64,000 nt of DNA from CAVQBP01 sp963740945 (lineage in GTDB: Bacteria > Bacteroidota > Ignavibacteria > Ignavibacteriales > Ignavibacteriaceae), in assembly GCA_963740945.1 (NCBI GenBank), contig CAVUGE010000010.1:1-64000 (forward strand), written 5' to 3'. The notes beneath the pieces are model-generated. The model saw only the letters and a program-made list of their open reading frames with translations, made no database searches and had not been told where the DNA came from. The position numbers and the translations under genes are program-made. Of the stretch, positions 1 through 7,998 are shown one piece after another; positions within the stretch are counted from its first letter, which is position 1; the number at the start of each line of letters is the position of its first letter.

Positions 1-479
1 TCTATAATTTTTTTCTTCTGCAATTTTTCATTTAGTTTAATAACTTCAGGAAGAATTGCGGGTCCGTACCATGGGTGCAGTTTCATTGTAAGTACACCGG
101 CTTTAACAGCAGGATCAGACTCGGTAAGTTGTTTAGCTTCTTCAATACTTTCTACATTAAAAATAAATATTCCGCGTATATCGGTATCATCCAGAAAAGG
201 TCCTGCAATGATAAGCTTCCCTTCATTAGCGAGCCGCACAATATTTTTTAAATGGGCTTTCTGAATTTCCATACTTTCAGTTGAATCATGTATTCTATTA
301 GGCCCTTTCATAAGAAATGCCATTATATACTGTTTCATCCCATAGTCATCAGCATTGAGTTTTTTAGCAAGAGTTGAATCATAATCTGAAGGAGTTTCCA
401 AATTCTGTGCTGTTGCAGCATGAATATTAAAAAATAATAAGAATAATAAAAAGAAGATTGTAATGAGTGATTTATTCAT
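1..479 (-). CDS. YCII-domain exported protein, 3' end outside window
   Basis: Reading leftward from the ATG at 479 the frame stays open to the window edge (about 159 codons), so the C-terminus is missing. The first ~25 residues form a signal peptide (MNKSLITIFFLLFLLFF, ending HAATAQ). The rest follows the YCII-domain pattern: KQYIMAFLMKGPN, then KLIIAGPFLDDTDIRGIF, then DPAVKAGVLTMKLHPWYG, which is how YCII proteins usually close. Family members are small ferredoxin-like-fold proteins, some with enzymatic activity on dienelactone-like substrates; no specific substrate can be read here. Export is unusual for YciI itself but common for this variant in Bacteroidota-type genomes. The gene does not obviously belong with its neighbours. 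Confidence 0.8.
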   Translation of the reverse strand, partial: MNKSLITIFFLLFLLFFNIHAATAQNLETPSDYDSTLAKKLNADDYGMKQYIMAFLMKGPNRIHDSTESMEIQKAHLKNIVRLANEGKLIIAGPFLDDTDIRGIFIFNVESIEEAKQLTESDPAVKAGVLTMKLHPWYGPAILPEVIKLNEKLQKKKII

Positions 480-526
480 ACACAAGACTTTTTTTAATAA
501 AAGATTTATGCGCTAAAGTTATTTTT

Positions 527-757
527 TTAATCGGATAACAGAGATGAAAAAGATTTTTTACTCTTTCTTTTAAATTTAGATTTAATTTTATTCAATAAAT
601 TTCTTGCCCAAACAAATTCAGTGGCAAGAATGGCAAGTCCGAACGGGATGACAAGAGAGGCTGGTCCTGGTAGTACTATAAGCAGAACTCCAATAATTAA
701 AACCGTAAATCCGACAATAGTTACTACTATTTTTTTTAACTGTCTAATAGTTTTCAT
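527..757 (-). CDS. Small PGPGW-type membrane protein
   Basis: A ~76-residue protein if started at the internal ATG 757 (MKTIRQLKK). An upstream in-frame ATG at 799 would add 14 hydrophobic residues with no similarity to the family, so I prefer 757. It has two hydrophobic stretches separated by a tight turn with the motif LPGPASLVIPFGLAIL, as in the Pfam 'putative transmembrane protein PGPGW' family. The C-terminus is strongly basic (KIKSKFKRKSKK), as expected for a cytoplasmic tail. Function of the family is unknown. It lies 6 bases beyond the stop of the nitrilase-family gene if the longer start is used, and probably shares its transcript. Confidence 0.65.
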   Translation of the reverse strand: MKTIRQLKKIVVTIVGFTVLIIGVLLIVLPGPASLVIPFGLAILATEFVWARNLLNKIKSKFKRKSKKSFSSLLSD

Positions 758-804
758 ATAATAATTGAAAGTCAATATAACAATAAAACTGTAAACCAAA
801 AAAT

Positions 805-1566
805 TTATATTAAATAAATATCATTAAGGAACGGAAGATTTCCTCGTATTTCTTCGATTTTATCTTTATCGATTTCGGCAAAAATTAACTTTTCCTCTTC
901 TTTTGAGGAAATAATCTCATTTCCCATCGGATCATAAATACTGCTGAAACCCGGATAATGGAGTTTCGGATCATCCCCTACCCTATTGACTCCTGCTACA
1001 TAGCATTGATTTTCAACTGCTCTAGCTTTAAGTAATGTACACCAATGTTCAATTCTTGTATCAGGCCAATTGGCAATTACAATTATCAAATGAACTTTTT
1101 CTTTTGCATAAAATCTATAAAGTTCAGGGAAACGTAAATCATAGCATATAGATAATCCAACTTTTAATCCGTTTATTTCTACGACTTTTGTTTCTTCTCC
1201 CCTTTTGTAATATTGATTTTCAGTTGAATAAGAAAAGGGATGTATTTTCCTATAATTGGAAATTAAATTTCCCTTAGGGTTTAGCACGATTAAAGAGTTA
1301 AAATAATTGCCATTTTCATTTTCAGTTATTCCTGCTACTATACAAACCTGTTTTTTTACGGCAATATTTGAAAAATATTCGAAACTTCCTGAGTACAGCG
1401 GCTCGCTAAATATTGAAGATTTCATAGTGAAACCTGTTAATGTCATTTCCGGAAAGATAAGAAGAGATGATTTCTCAAAATCTCTTTCAATCAGTTTATC
1501 GAGCCTTCTTTTATTCTCCTCTTTTGATTCCCATTCAGGATTGTATTGTACTAAACCGATTTTCAT
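805..1566 (-). CDS. Nitrilase-superfamily amidase (YafV/omega-amidase-like)
   Basis: A 253-residue carbon-nitrogen hydrolase, normal length for the YafV/Nit2 branch. The Glu-Lys-Cys triad is visible: E40 in IFPEMTLTGF, K107 in NYRKIHPF and C141 in GLSICYDLRFPELYR. The motif KARAVENQCYVAGVNRVG, which shapes the active site in this branch, is also present. Close relatives hydrolyse 2-oxoglutaramate or 2-oxosuccinamate, products of glutamine-dependent transaminases and of methionine salvage; that substrate is inferred from the branch. No signal peptide, so cytoplasmic. It diverges from the lysine operon, whose leader promoter starts only ~30 bases beyond this gene's start. Confidence 0.85.
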   Translation of the reverse strand: MKIGLVQYNPEWESKEENKRRLDKLIERDFEKSSLLIFPEMTLTGFTMKSSIFSEPLYSGSFEYFSNIAVKKQVCIVAGITENENGNYFNSLIVLNPKGNLISNYRKIHPFSYSTENQYYKRGEETKVVEINGLKVGLSICYDLRFPELYRFYAKEKVHLIIVIANWPDTRIEHWCTLLKARAVENQCYVAGVNRVGDDPKLHYPGFSSIYDPMGNEIISSKEEEKLIFAEIDKDKIEEIRGNLPFLNDIYLI

Positions 1567-1597
1567 TTAAATATTTTTTGTATTTTGAAAAAAATCA

Positions 1598-1629
1598 TTT
1601 GACTAAATTTAAATTAAATATTAACTTTG
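1598..1629 (+). promoter_or_regulatory. Bacteroidota-type promoter of the lysine operon leader
   Basis: TTTG at 1598-1601, a 20-base spacer, then TAACTTTG at 1622-1629. This is an exact match to the Bacteroidota primary sigma consensus (TTTG-N19-21-TAnnTTTG). Transcription would start around 1635, leaving about 14 untranslated bases before the leader peptide ATG at 1650. Seen directly as a sequence match; activity is inferred. Confidence 0.75.
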
Positions 1630-1649
1630 GCAAAATTAAATTTGAAAAA

Positions 1650-1712
1650 ATGGAAATCATAACCAGCATAAAAAAGTCAAAGATAAAGAAAGCATCACCC
1701 CCTAATGGCTGA
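1650..1712 (+). CDS. Lysine-rich leader peptide of a transcription attenuator
   Basis: A 20-codon ORF beginning MEIITSIKKSKIKKA and ending SPPNG-stop. Five of codons 8-14 are lysine (AAA AAG, AAG, AAG AAA). It sits between a consensus promoter and a rho-independent terminator, directly ahead of dapA-dapB-dapH-lysC. Bases 1660-1667 (codons 4-6) can pair with 1714-1721 just after the stop codon. That is the arrangement expected if a ribosome waiting for lysyl-tRNA covers segment 1 and frees segment 2. No strong Shine-Dalgarno is seen, which is common in this phylum. Lysine-specific leader peptides are much rarer in what I know than his, trp, leu or thr ones. Confidence 0.75.
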   Translation: MEIITSIKKSKIKKASPPNG

Positions 1713-1752
1713 AGTTGGTTATGGATAAATACATTTTGAATTAAACCGGTTT
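1660..1752 (+). promoter_or_regulatory. Attenuator pause hairpin and antiterminator (segments 1, 2, 3)
   Basis: Three mutually exclusive segments can be read. Segment 1 TAACCAGC (1660-1667) pairs with segment 2 GTTGGTTA (1714-1721): eight pairs, one of them G-U. Segment 2, extended to 1712-1720, can instead pair with 1744-1752 (AACCGGTTT): nine pairs including three G-U. The second pairing consumes the 5' arm of the terminator at 1743-1768. A ribosome that reaches the stop codon at 1710-1712 would cover segment 2 and let the terminator form. Pairings were done by eye; energies were not computed. Confidence 0.65.
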
Positions 1753-1774
1753 TAGCATGAGCCGGTTTTTTTTT
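1743..1774 (+). terminator. Rho-independent terminator of the lysine attenuator
   Basis: AAACCGG (1743-1749) pairs with CCGGTTT (1762-1768), and nine consecutive T (1766-1774) follow. It lies 52 bases before the dapA start and after the leader peptide, so read-through must be controlled for the operon to be expressed from the leader promoter. Confidence 0.85.
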
Positions 1775-1826
1775 GTACTTTTTGAATCGTCAGATTAAGT
1801 AATTTATAAATATATCCGGAGGTAAA

Positions 1827-2717
1827 ATGTTTCAAGGAACGGGAACAGCGATAATAACTCCTTTTAATGAAGATATGAGCATTGATTATGAATCTTTAAA
1901 GAAATTTACCCGGTTCCAAGTAGATGAAGGGGTAAATGCACTAATAGTTTTGGGTACAACAGGTGAAGCACCGACTATTAGTGAAGATGAAAGAAGCAAA
2001 ATAATTGAAACCGTAACTAATGAAGTAAATGGAAAAATTCCTATGATTGTGGGAACCGGAACAAATGACACCACAAAAGTTGTTTTATTAAATAAGGCTG
2101 CCGAAAAGCTCAATGTTGATGGATTATTAATTGTTAATCCTTACTACAATAAAGGTACTCAGCAAAGCCTGGTCGAACACTATAAATATATCTCGGAAAG
2201 AACAAGCCTGCCCATTCTTCTTTACAATGTTCCAAGCAGAACCGGGATGAATATGCTCCCCGAAACAGCCATAACTATTAGTCAGCAATGTAAAAATGTA
2301 GTTGGGATAAAAGAAGCAAGCGGAAATATTTCTCAAATAGGAAAACTATTTGCTATGAAAGAACCTGATTTTCTTGTTTATTCGGGTAATGATGATCAGA
2401 CAATTCCTATAATGGCTTATGGGGGCTCCGGAGTTGTTTCAGTTTTTTCAAATGTTTTCCCGAAACAAATGACCGAATTAACTAGCAGCCTACTAAATAA
2501 TGATTTATATGGTGCTCAGAAATTGAATAAAAAATATTTGAAATTTATGGACGCATTATTCTTGGAAACAAGTCCTATTCCTGTAAAATATGCTGTCAGT
2601 TTACTCGGCTATTGCAAAAATATTGTAAGACTTCCACTAACCAAAGCTTCAGAGAACACTAAGCTTCTTATCAAAACTGAGTCTGAGAAACTGCAGGTTG
2701 AGTATGCGGCAAATTAA
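1827..2717 (+). CDS. dapA: 4-hydroxy-tetrahydrodipicolinate synthase
   Basis: A 296-residue class I aldolase of the DapA/NAL family. It condenses pyruvate with aspartate semialdehyde, the first step committed to lysine and diaminopimelate. The signature GTTGEAPT lies near residue 47, the proton-relay tyrosine in LLYNVPSRTG near 135, and the Schiff-base lysine in GIKEASGN near 163. A good Shine-Dalgarno (GGAGG) precedes ATG 1827. It is first in the lysine operon after the attenuator and overlaps dapB by 14 bases, which suggests translational coupling. Confidence 0.95.
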   Translation: MFQGTGTAIITPFNEDMSIDYESLKKFTRFQVDEGVNALIVLGTTGEAPTISEDERSKIIETVTNEVNGKIPMIVGTGTNDTTKVVLLNKAAEKLNVDGLLIVNPYYNKGTQQSLVEHYKYISERTSLPILLYNVPSRTGMNMLPETAITISQQCKNVVGIKEASGNISQIGKLFAMKEPDFLVYSGNDDQTIPIMAYGGSGVVSVFSNVFPKQMTELTSSLLNNDLYGAQKLNKKYLKFMDALFLETSPIPVKYAVSLLGYCKNIVRLPLTKASENTKLLIKTESEKLQVEYAAN

Positions 2718-3360
2718 ATATGGACTAATTGGCTTATCTGGAAGAATGGGAAAAGAAGTAAAATCTCTTATGGATGAATATGATAATTCATTAGTATTCT
2801 CTTATGATATCGGTGGAGAAAATGAAATTGATAAGCCCGAAATCTTAATTGATTTTTCTTCACCTTATGCATTTGATAAAAGTATTGAATTTGCTATTAA
2901 ATATAATGCACCTCTGGTTAACGGAACAACCGGATTGAAAGAAGAGCATATAAGCAAATTAAAATCAATATCTAAAAATATCCCGGTCGTACAAAGCTTT
3001 AATTTTTCACTGGGAATTCAAATGTTATTAAAGTGTACGGAAATCCTAAAAGAAAAATTACCTGATTGGGATATTGAGGTAAGCGAAACCCACCATCGAT
3101 TCAAAAAAGATAAACCTTCCGGTACAGCTCTGATGATTAAAAATGTAACAGGTAATGAAACTAATATTTCATCATTAAGACTCGGCAACGTAGCCGGTGA
3201 ACATACTGTATATTTTGGGAGCCTTGGTGAAATAATATCTCTAAAACATACTGCATTATCAAGGAGGGCTTTTGCAGAAGGGGCAGTTAAAGCAGCTTAT
3301 TTTTTACTAAATAAACAAAATGGGTTCTATACAATTCAAGATGTTCTTTTTAATCCTTAA
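2704..3360 (+). CDS. dapB: 4-hydroxy-tetrahydrodipicolinate reductase
   Basis: It reduces the DapA product to tetrahydrodipicolinate with NAD(P)H. The N-terminal nucleotide-binding loop reads GLIGLSGRMGKEV. The catalytic and substrate-binding block is SETHHRFKKDKPSGTAL, matching the family's E-x-H-H-x(2)-K-x-D-x-P-S-G-T-A motif. At ~218 residues it is shorter than the usual 240-270, mainly in the N-terminal Rossmann half. I choose ATG 2704; a TTG at 2698 is in frame two codons earlier and is less likely. The start lies inside the end of dapA. Confidence 0.92.
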   Translation: MRQIKYGLIGLSGRMGKEVKSLMDEYDNSLVFSYDIGGENEIDKPEILIDFSSPYAFDKSIEFAIKYNAPLVNGTTGLKEEHISKLKSISKNIPVVQSFNFSLGIQMLLKCTEILKEKLPDWDIEVSETHHRFKKDKPSGTALMIKNVTGNETNISSLRLGNVAGEHTVYFGSLGEIISLKHTALSRRAFAEGAVKAAYFLLNKQNGFYTIQDVLFNP

Positions 3361-3374
3361 TTAGCGAGGGCTGG

Positions 3375-4073
3375 ATGGATTCATACGAGGTGATAAATTA
3401 TATCGCACAATCAAAAAAGAAGACCCCTATTAAAGTTTACTTAACGGGAGATCTTGCAAAGGCTGATTTCAAAGAACTGGATTTTTACGGAAATAATCAG
3501 TCAGGTATATTATTTTGTGAATTGAATGAATTTCAGGACTTCTTAGATAAGAATAAATCTTTTATAGTTAAATATAGAACTGAAATAGATAGACGAAATT
3601 CTGCGATTCCTTTAGCTGATTTAAGTAAATATAATTGCCGGATTGAACCCGGAGCTGTTATAAGAGATCTTGTTGAAATCGGGAACAATTGCGTCATTAT
3701 GATGGGGGCAGTATTAAATATAGGGGCAGTTATTGGTGAAAAGACAATGATAGACATGAATGTAGTTGTAGGTGGAAGAGCTGTAGTTGGAAATAATTGT
3801 CATATCGGAGCAGGTGCTGTATTGGCAGGAGTTATTGAACCTCCAAGTGCTGATCCGGTAATAATTGGAGATAATGTTCTAGTTGGGGCAAATGCAGTAA
3901 TATTAGAAGGTGTAAAAGTGGGCAAAGGAGCTGTAATAGCTGCAGGTTCTGTTGTTGTTTCTGATGTGGAAGAATACACGGTTATGGCAGGTGTTCCTGC
4001 TAAGGTGCTGAAGAAAGTTGATAAAAAAACAGAACAAAAAACGCAATTAATCAGTGAACTTAGAAACTTATAA
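3375..4073 (+). CDS. dapH: Tetrahydrodipicolinate N-acetyltransferase
   Basis: A 232-residue left-handed beta-helix acetyltransferase. An N-terminal alpha/beta cap of ~90 residues precedes hexapeptide repeats (VIRDLVEIGNNCVIMMGAVL, then MIDMNVVVGGRAVVGNNCHI), and the protein closes with AGVPAKVLKKVD. Length and cap match DapH rather than DapD. DapH acetylates tetrahydrodipicolinate, committing the cell to the acetylase branch of diaminopimelate synthesis; this fits the M20 deacetylase gene at 5339. It starts 14 bases after dapB and ends 9 before lysC. Confidence 0.93.
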   Translation: MDSYEVINYIAQSKKKTPIKVYLTGDLAKADFKELDFYGNNQSGILFCELNEFQDFLDKNKSFIVKYRTEIDRRNSAIPLADLSKYNCRIEPGAVIRDLVEIGNNCVIMMGAVLNIGAVIGEKTMIDMNVVVGGRAVVGNNCHIGAGAVLAGVIEPPSADPVIIGDNVLVGANAVILEGVKVGKGAVIAAGSVVVSDVEEYTVMAGVPAKVLKKVDKKTEQKTQLISELRNL

Positions 4074-4082
4074 GGGAAGCAA

Positions 4083-5279
4083 ATGAATTTAATAGCACAT
4101 AAATATGGCGGGAGTTCAGTTGCAACCACTGAAAAAATTAAAAACATTGCTCTAAAAGTTTCAAAAAAAGTAAGTGAAGGTTATAAATTAATTGTGGTCG
4201 TTTCGGCAATGGGGAAAACAACAGACGGTCTGATTAATCTGGCAAAAGAGATAACGGAATTCCCTTCTCTAAGAGAGATGGATATGCTGTTAACAACTGG
4301 TGAACAGGTATCCGCATCTTTATTATCAATCGCATTAACGAGTATAGGTTTAAAGAGCGTGTCGTTAAATGCCTTTCAGGCAGGTATAGTTACAACCGGT
4401 AATTTTACCGAAGCAAGAATTAAAAATTTCGATAGGGGAAAAATACTCGGTCTACTTGGGGAAAATGATGTAATTGTCATAACAGGGTTCCAGGGAGTAA
4501 ATGAAGAAGGAGAATTAACAACGCTGGGCAGAGGAGGCTCGGATACTTCGGCAGTTGCATTAGCTGCTGCCTTAGGAATCACATGTGAAATATATAGCGA
4601 TGTAGCAGGTATATTTACTGTAGACCCTAAGCTCCATCCGGGTGCTAAAAAAATAAAATACATTACTTATGATGAAATGCTGGAGCTGGCAAGTCTTGGA
4701 GCCAAAGTACTTCACAGCCGTTCTGTTGAAATAGCCAAGAAATTCGGAATTAAAATTTATTGTGGTTCAACTTTTAATGATGAGGAGGGAAGCTACGTGA
4801 TTGACGAAAATGATATTATCGAACAGCCTGTGGTTACAGGGATGAGTCTTCTTGAGAATGAAACACAGGTTACTATTAATAATCTGCCGGTTGATTTTAA
4901 GCTTGTAAAAACTCTTTTTGAAAAAATTGCAGCAGCAGGTTTGAATGTCGACATGATTTCAATTATTAACCATGAAGAGAATTTATCGGTCTCATTTACT
5001 ATAATAGAAGATAAAAAACTTGAACTCGATAAAACCTTAAATAAGGTACTAAAAGAGCTTGAAGGCTGGAAGATAGATTATTTTGCGGGTTATGTTAAAC
5101 TATCTACTGTAGGAATCGGGATGAAATCAAGTGTTGGTGTCGCCTCAAGATTTTTCAAAGCACTTCAAGATATACCAATAAAACTGGTTACTACTTCAGA
5201 AATACGTATCTCATGCTTAATTGAAGCTAAATATAAAGAGGAGGCTGTAAAGTCAATTGTGAATGAATTTGGTCTGTAA
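4083..5279 (+). CDS. lysC: Aspartate kinase, monofunctional
   Basis: It phosphorylates aspartate, the entry step to lysine, threonine and methionine. The 398-residue length fits class II monofunctional aspartokinases. The kinase core opens with HKYGGSSVATTEKI and contains TTLGRGGSDTSAVALAAAL and EIYSDVAGIFTVDP. The C-terminal third has tandem ACT domains (FEKIAAAGLNVDMIS and KLVTTSEIRISCLIE), the usual site of feedback inhibition. No homoserine dehydrogenase is fused. Its place in a dap operon suggests a lysine-responsive isoenzyme, inferred rather than shown. Confidence 0.94.
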   Translation: MNLIAHKYGGSSVATTEKIKNIALKVSKKVSEGYKLIVVVSAMGKTTDGLINLAKEITEFPSLREMDMLLTTGEQVSASLLSIALTSIGLKSVSLNAFQAGIVTTGNFTEARIKNFDRGKILGLLGENDVIVITGFQGVNEEGELTTLGRGGSDTSAVALAAALGITCEIYSDVAGIFTVDPKLHPGAKKIKYITYDEMLELASLGAKVLHSRSVEIAKKFGIKIYCGSTFNDEEGSYVIDENDIIEQPVVTGMSLLENETQVTINNLPVDFKLVKTLFEKIAAAGLNVDMISIINHEENLSVSFTIIEDKKLELDKTLNKVLKELEGWKIDYFAGYVKLSTVGIGMKSSVGVASRFFKALQDIPIKLVTTSEIRISCLIEAKYKEEAVKSIVNEFGL

Positions 5280-5338
5280 ATGTAAAACTGTTTTACTGCT
5301 AGATATAATGAATTATATTAATATTATATAAATTATTT

Positions 5339-6442
5339 ATGCCTATATCTCCCATAGAATTGCGACATAGAATGCACCAAATTCCGGAATTAATGTTCCG
5401 CGAATATGAAACGACAAACCTATTACTTAATAATATAAAAAGTCTTCCGAATGTAAAAATACACCGGCCGCTTGAAACAGGTCTATTAGTGGAATATAAT
5501 GTGAATGAGGGGGATTATTTATTATTTAGAGCCGATATCGATGCACTTCCAATAAAAGAAGAGACAGAAGTTTCCTACAATTCAAAGAATAATTGCATGC
5601 ATGCCTGCGGTCATGATATTCATTCTTCAATTCTCTATGGATTCATAAATTATGTAATCTCCGAAAAAGTAAATCAAAACATTTTATTCCTTTTCCAGCC
5701 GGCTGAAGAAGGTGGCGGCGGAGCAAAAAAGATTATTGAGACAGGAATTTTAGAGAAATTTAAAGTAAATAATGCTTTTGCTTTACATGTAACAGATGAA
5801 TATCCGGCAGGAACAATTGCATCGACTCCGGGAGTTTTATTTGCCTCTTCCCTTGAAGTTAATATAAAGTTTATTGGTAAAAGTGCACATGTCGCTTTTC
5901 CGTATGAAGGAATCAATGCATTTAATGCTTTAAGGCTATTCCTTGATGCAGTAGATAAAATCCCTAAGAATATGGAAGACCCCAGCTTGATAGGTATCGG
6001 AAAAATAGCAGCCGGTACCGTCAGGAATATAGTCCCCTCCTCTGCTGAGTTAGAAGGAACTATAAGAGCACTAACTTCGGAAAAAGCTTTGAATTATTAT
6101 GATAATTTAATTCAAATATTGGAAGGGGTTAAAATATCTACCGGTGCAAATTTTATGATAGAAAAAGGAGCTCATTATAATCAGGTCCATGTAGACCCTG
6201 TTCTTTATAAAGAACTTTCCGGAGTTCTGAAATCAAAGTTTAATATTATTGACTGCGGGTACAAAATGACAGGTGAAGATTTCGGCTTTTTTACAGATTT
6301 ATATCCCTCCTTTATGTTCTGGCTTGGTACTTTTAGCGGCAAGAAATACGGACTGCATCATCCTAAATTTCTTCCTGATGATTCTGTTATTGATTTAGGA
6401 ATTGAAGCTTTTAAAACTATACTTAATAGTGAACTAAATTAA
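5339..6442 (+). CDS. M20-family N-acetyl-diaminopimelate deacetylase-like amidohydrolase
   Basis: A 367-residue M20D metallohydrolase. It begins LRHRMHQIPELMFREYET, with metal-site motifs FRADIDALPI, HACGHDIHSS and PAEEGGGGA, and the late TGEDFGFF. This branch includes N-acetyl-L,L-diaminopimelate deacetylases, IAA-amino acid hydrolases and aminoacylases. Its position after dapH and lysC makes the diaminopimelate deacetylase assignment likely (called dapL in some genomes, a symbol also used for an aminotransferase, so left blank). A 59-base gap with a small perfect hairpin (GTAAAAC/GTTTTAC at ~5282) separates it from lysC. The aminotransferase, epimerase and decarboxylase of the pathway are not here. 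Confidence 0.82.
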   Translation: MPISPIELRHRMHQIPELMFREYETTNLLLNNIKSLPNVKIHRPLETGLLVEYNVNEGDYLLFRADIDALPIKEETEVSYNSKNNCMHACGHDIHSSILYGFINYVISEKVNQNILFLFQPAEEGGGGAKKIIETGILEKFKVNNAFALHVTDEYPAGTIASTPGVLFASSLEVNIKFIGKSAHVAFPYEGINAFNALRLFLDAVDKIPKNMEDPSLIGIGKIAAGTVRNIVPSSAELEGTIRALTSEKALNYYDNLIQILEGVKISTGANFMIEKGAHYNQVHVDPVLYKELSGVLKSKFNIIDCGYKMTGEDFGFFTDLYPSFMFWLGTFSGKKYGLHHPKFLPDDSVIDLGIEAFKTILNSELN

Positions 6443-6454
6443 TTATTATATTTT

Positions 6455-6739
6455 ATGAAAAAACAATTCACTGATACAAATCCCAAAATCGAAAAGATAT
6501 TAATTGATTTGATTAGAGAGAAAACTATAGCACAACGATTAAACCAACTCCAGGCTTTAACATCGTTAACTTTAGGACTTTCGAAAAGAGCTTTAGCCAG
6601 AAGGTATCCGGGGAAAAATCAAAGAGAGTTGGATTTACTATTTGTTGAATATCATTACGGAAAAGATTTATCTGAAAAAGTTAAACAATATTTGTTAAAA
6701 CTATCAAATGAACAAAAACGAGATAATATCCGCTATTGA
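6455..6739 (+). CDS. Small helical partner of a nucleotidyltransferase, unrecognised
   Basis: A 94-residue basic, predicted all-helical protein with no family I can name. It has a conserved-looking core, LTLGLSKRALARRYPGKNQ, followed by RELDLLFVEYHYG. It starts 12 bases after the deacetylase stop and overlaps the next gene by 32 bases. The overlap and the pairing with a minimal nucleotidyltransferase are typical of toxin-antitoxin-like modules, so a small partner or antitoxin role is possible. That is inference from arrangement only; no DNA-binding motif is visible. Confidence 0.6.
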   Translation: MKKQFTDTNPKIEKILIDLIREKTIAQRLNQLQALTSLTLGLSKRALARRYPGKNQRELDLLFVEYHYGKDLSEKVKQYLLKLSNEQKRDNIRY

Positions 6740-7298
6740 GCCGATAATTAATGCTTTTGATGAACTAAGAATTCTATATTATATAGGCGGTTCAATTGCA
6801 AGTTCTGCGTATGGAACTGCAAGATCAACTCTCGATGTAGATTTGGTTATAAATTTATTACCGGCTCACATTAAACCGCTGACTGAAAAACTTAAAAATG
6901 AATATTATGTTGATATAGAAATGATTGAAGATGCAATAAAAACAAAATCTTCATTTAATCTGCTTCATCTTCAAACGATGTTAAAAATTGATGTGTTTAT
7001 TTTAAAAGATCATGCTTATTCATATAAAGAATTCGAAAGAAAAGTAAAGGATAAACTAGAAGATGATGAAAAAGCAATAAACATTTATTTATGTTCTGCG
7101 GAGGACATAATCCTTAATAAATTAGAATGGTATAAATTAGGTGGAGAAATTTCAGAAAGGCAATGGTCTGATATTTTAGGTGTAATTAAAGTCCAAAGTG
7201 AAAATCTGGATAAAGAATATCTTATAAATTGGGCTAAACAATTAGAGGTTTTTGATTTGCTGGTAAAATCATTTGATAAATGCAATATAAAATTATAA
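6708..7298 (+). CDS. Minimal nucleotidyltransferase-fold protein (AbiEii/MenT-like class)
   Basis: A 196-residue protein whose N-terminus carries the nucleotidyltransferase signature: YYIGGSIASSAYGTARSTLD with G27-G28-S29, then D43 and D45 in LDVDLVINL, and a third acidic residue D95 in MLKIDVFIL. A C-terminal helical part follows (SAEDIILNKLEWYK). The 'AEDIILxKLxWY' motif is common in this uncharacterised nucleotidyltransferase group, related in fold to AbiEii and MenT toxins that modify tRNA or other RNA. The start ATG 6708 lies within the preceding 94-residue gene, so the two are probably translated together. The target is unknown. Confidence 0.7.
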   Translation: MNKNEIISAIEPIINAFDELRILYYIGGSIASSAYGTARSTLDVDLVINLLPAHIKPLTEKLKNEYYVDIEMIEDAIKTKSSFNLLHLQTMLKIDVFILKDHAYSYKEFERKVKDKLEDDEKAINIYLCSAEDIILNKLEWYKLGGEISERQWSDILGVIKVQSENLDKEYLINWAKQLEVFDLLVKSFDKCNIKL

Positions 7299-7343
7299 TG
7301 TGAATTGTAGGAGTTAAAGTCGTTTTTAATAAAGGATAAAACA

Positions 7344-7814
7344 ATGGAAATTAAATCAATTGCACTTGTAGCCCACGATAATAGAAAGAAAGATTTAGTG
7401 GAATGGGTTGAATGGAATTATATGGAATTGAAACATCATAAACTGATATGCACGGGTACAACCGGCAGTTTGGTTGAAGAAGCTATTAAAAACAAAGTTG
7501 GAAAATCGAGTGAACTTGAATATAAAATGGTAAAGCTGAAGTCCGGACCGTTAGGAGGTGATCAGCAATTGGGGGCCTTAATTGCAGAAGGTAAAGTCGA
7601 TATTATAATATTTTTCTGGGATCCCATGGAGCCTCATCCCCATGATGTTGATGTCAAAGCTTTATTAAGAATTTCGGTTTTATACAATGTTCCTACAGCC
7701 TGCAACAGGGCAACAGCAGATTTTTTAATTTCATCAACTTTATTTCAAGAAAAATATACACCTATAATTAAAGATTATTCGAACTATATAAAGAGACCGC
7801 TGAATATTGAATAA
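7344..7814 (+). CDS. mgsA: Methylglyoxal synthase
   Basis: It converts dihydroxyacetone phosphate to methylglyoxal and phosphate, a bypass of lower glycolysis used under sugar-phosphate stress. The 156-residue length is normal. The motifs are IALVAHDNRKKDLVEW at the N-terminus, CTGTTGSL for phosphate binding, LKSGPLGGDQQLGALIAEG with the catalytic Asp, and FFWDPMEPHPHDVDVKALLR with the catalytic His. It stands alone after the nucleotidyltransferase pair, 45 bases downstream. Confidence 0.95.
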   Translation: MEIKSIALVAHDNRKKDLVEWVEWNYMELKHHKLICTGTTGSLVEEAIKNKVGKSSELEYKMVKLKSGPLGGDQQLGALIAEGKVDIIIFFWDPMEPHPHDVDVKALLRISVLYNVPTACNRATADFLISSTLFQEKYTPIIKDYSNYIKRPLNIE

Positions 7815-7858
7815 ATCCCTTATAATGTTCTTTCCGGTTTTTTGATATATTAAATTTG

Positions 7859-7998
7859 AGTTACGCAGATGTAAAGATGACATCTTTAAGAAGAAAGTTA
7901 TTTTCAATTTTTTATTAAAAAATAAGTTCAGATAAATCCCTACTTTTAAATATTAAAGATGTCATCTTTCAAATACCGGTTCTTCCTTAACTTGAGTT
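7859..7998. repeat. MITE-like ~140-bp repeat, copy 1
   Basis: The left end is AGTTACGCAGATGT followed by the near-palindrome AAAGATGACATCTTT. The right end is AAAGATGTCATCTTT followed by CAAATACCGG...TTAACTTGAGTT. Aligned by eye it is the reverse-orientation relative of the copy at 27815, ends and AT-rich interior included. It fills much of the 341-base space between mgsA and the efflux adaptor, in which I see no gene. Confidence 0.75.

Noticed and set aside
1630..1826. Lysine (L-box) riboswitch ahead of dapA
   Set aside because: The conserved L-box core is not seen, and the leader ORF plus alternative stems explains the terminator better.
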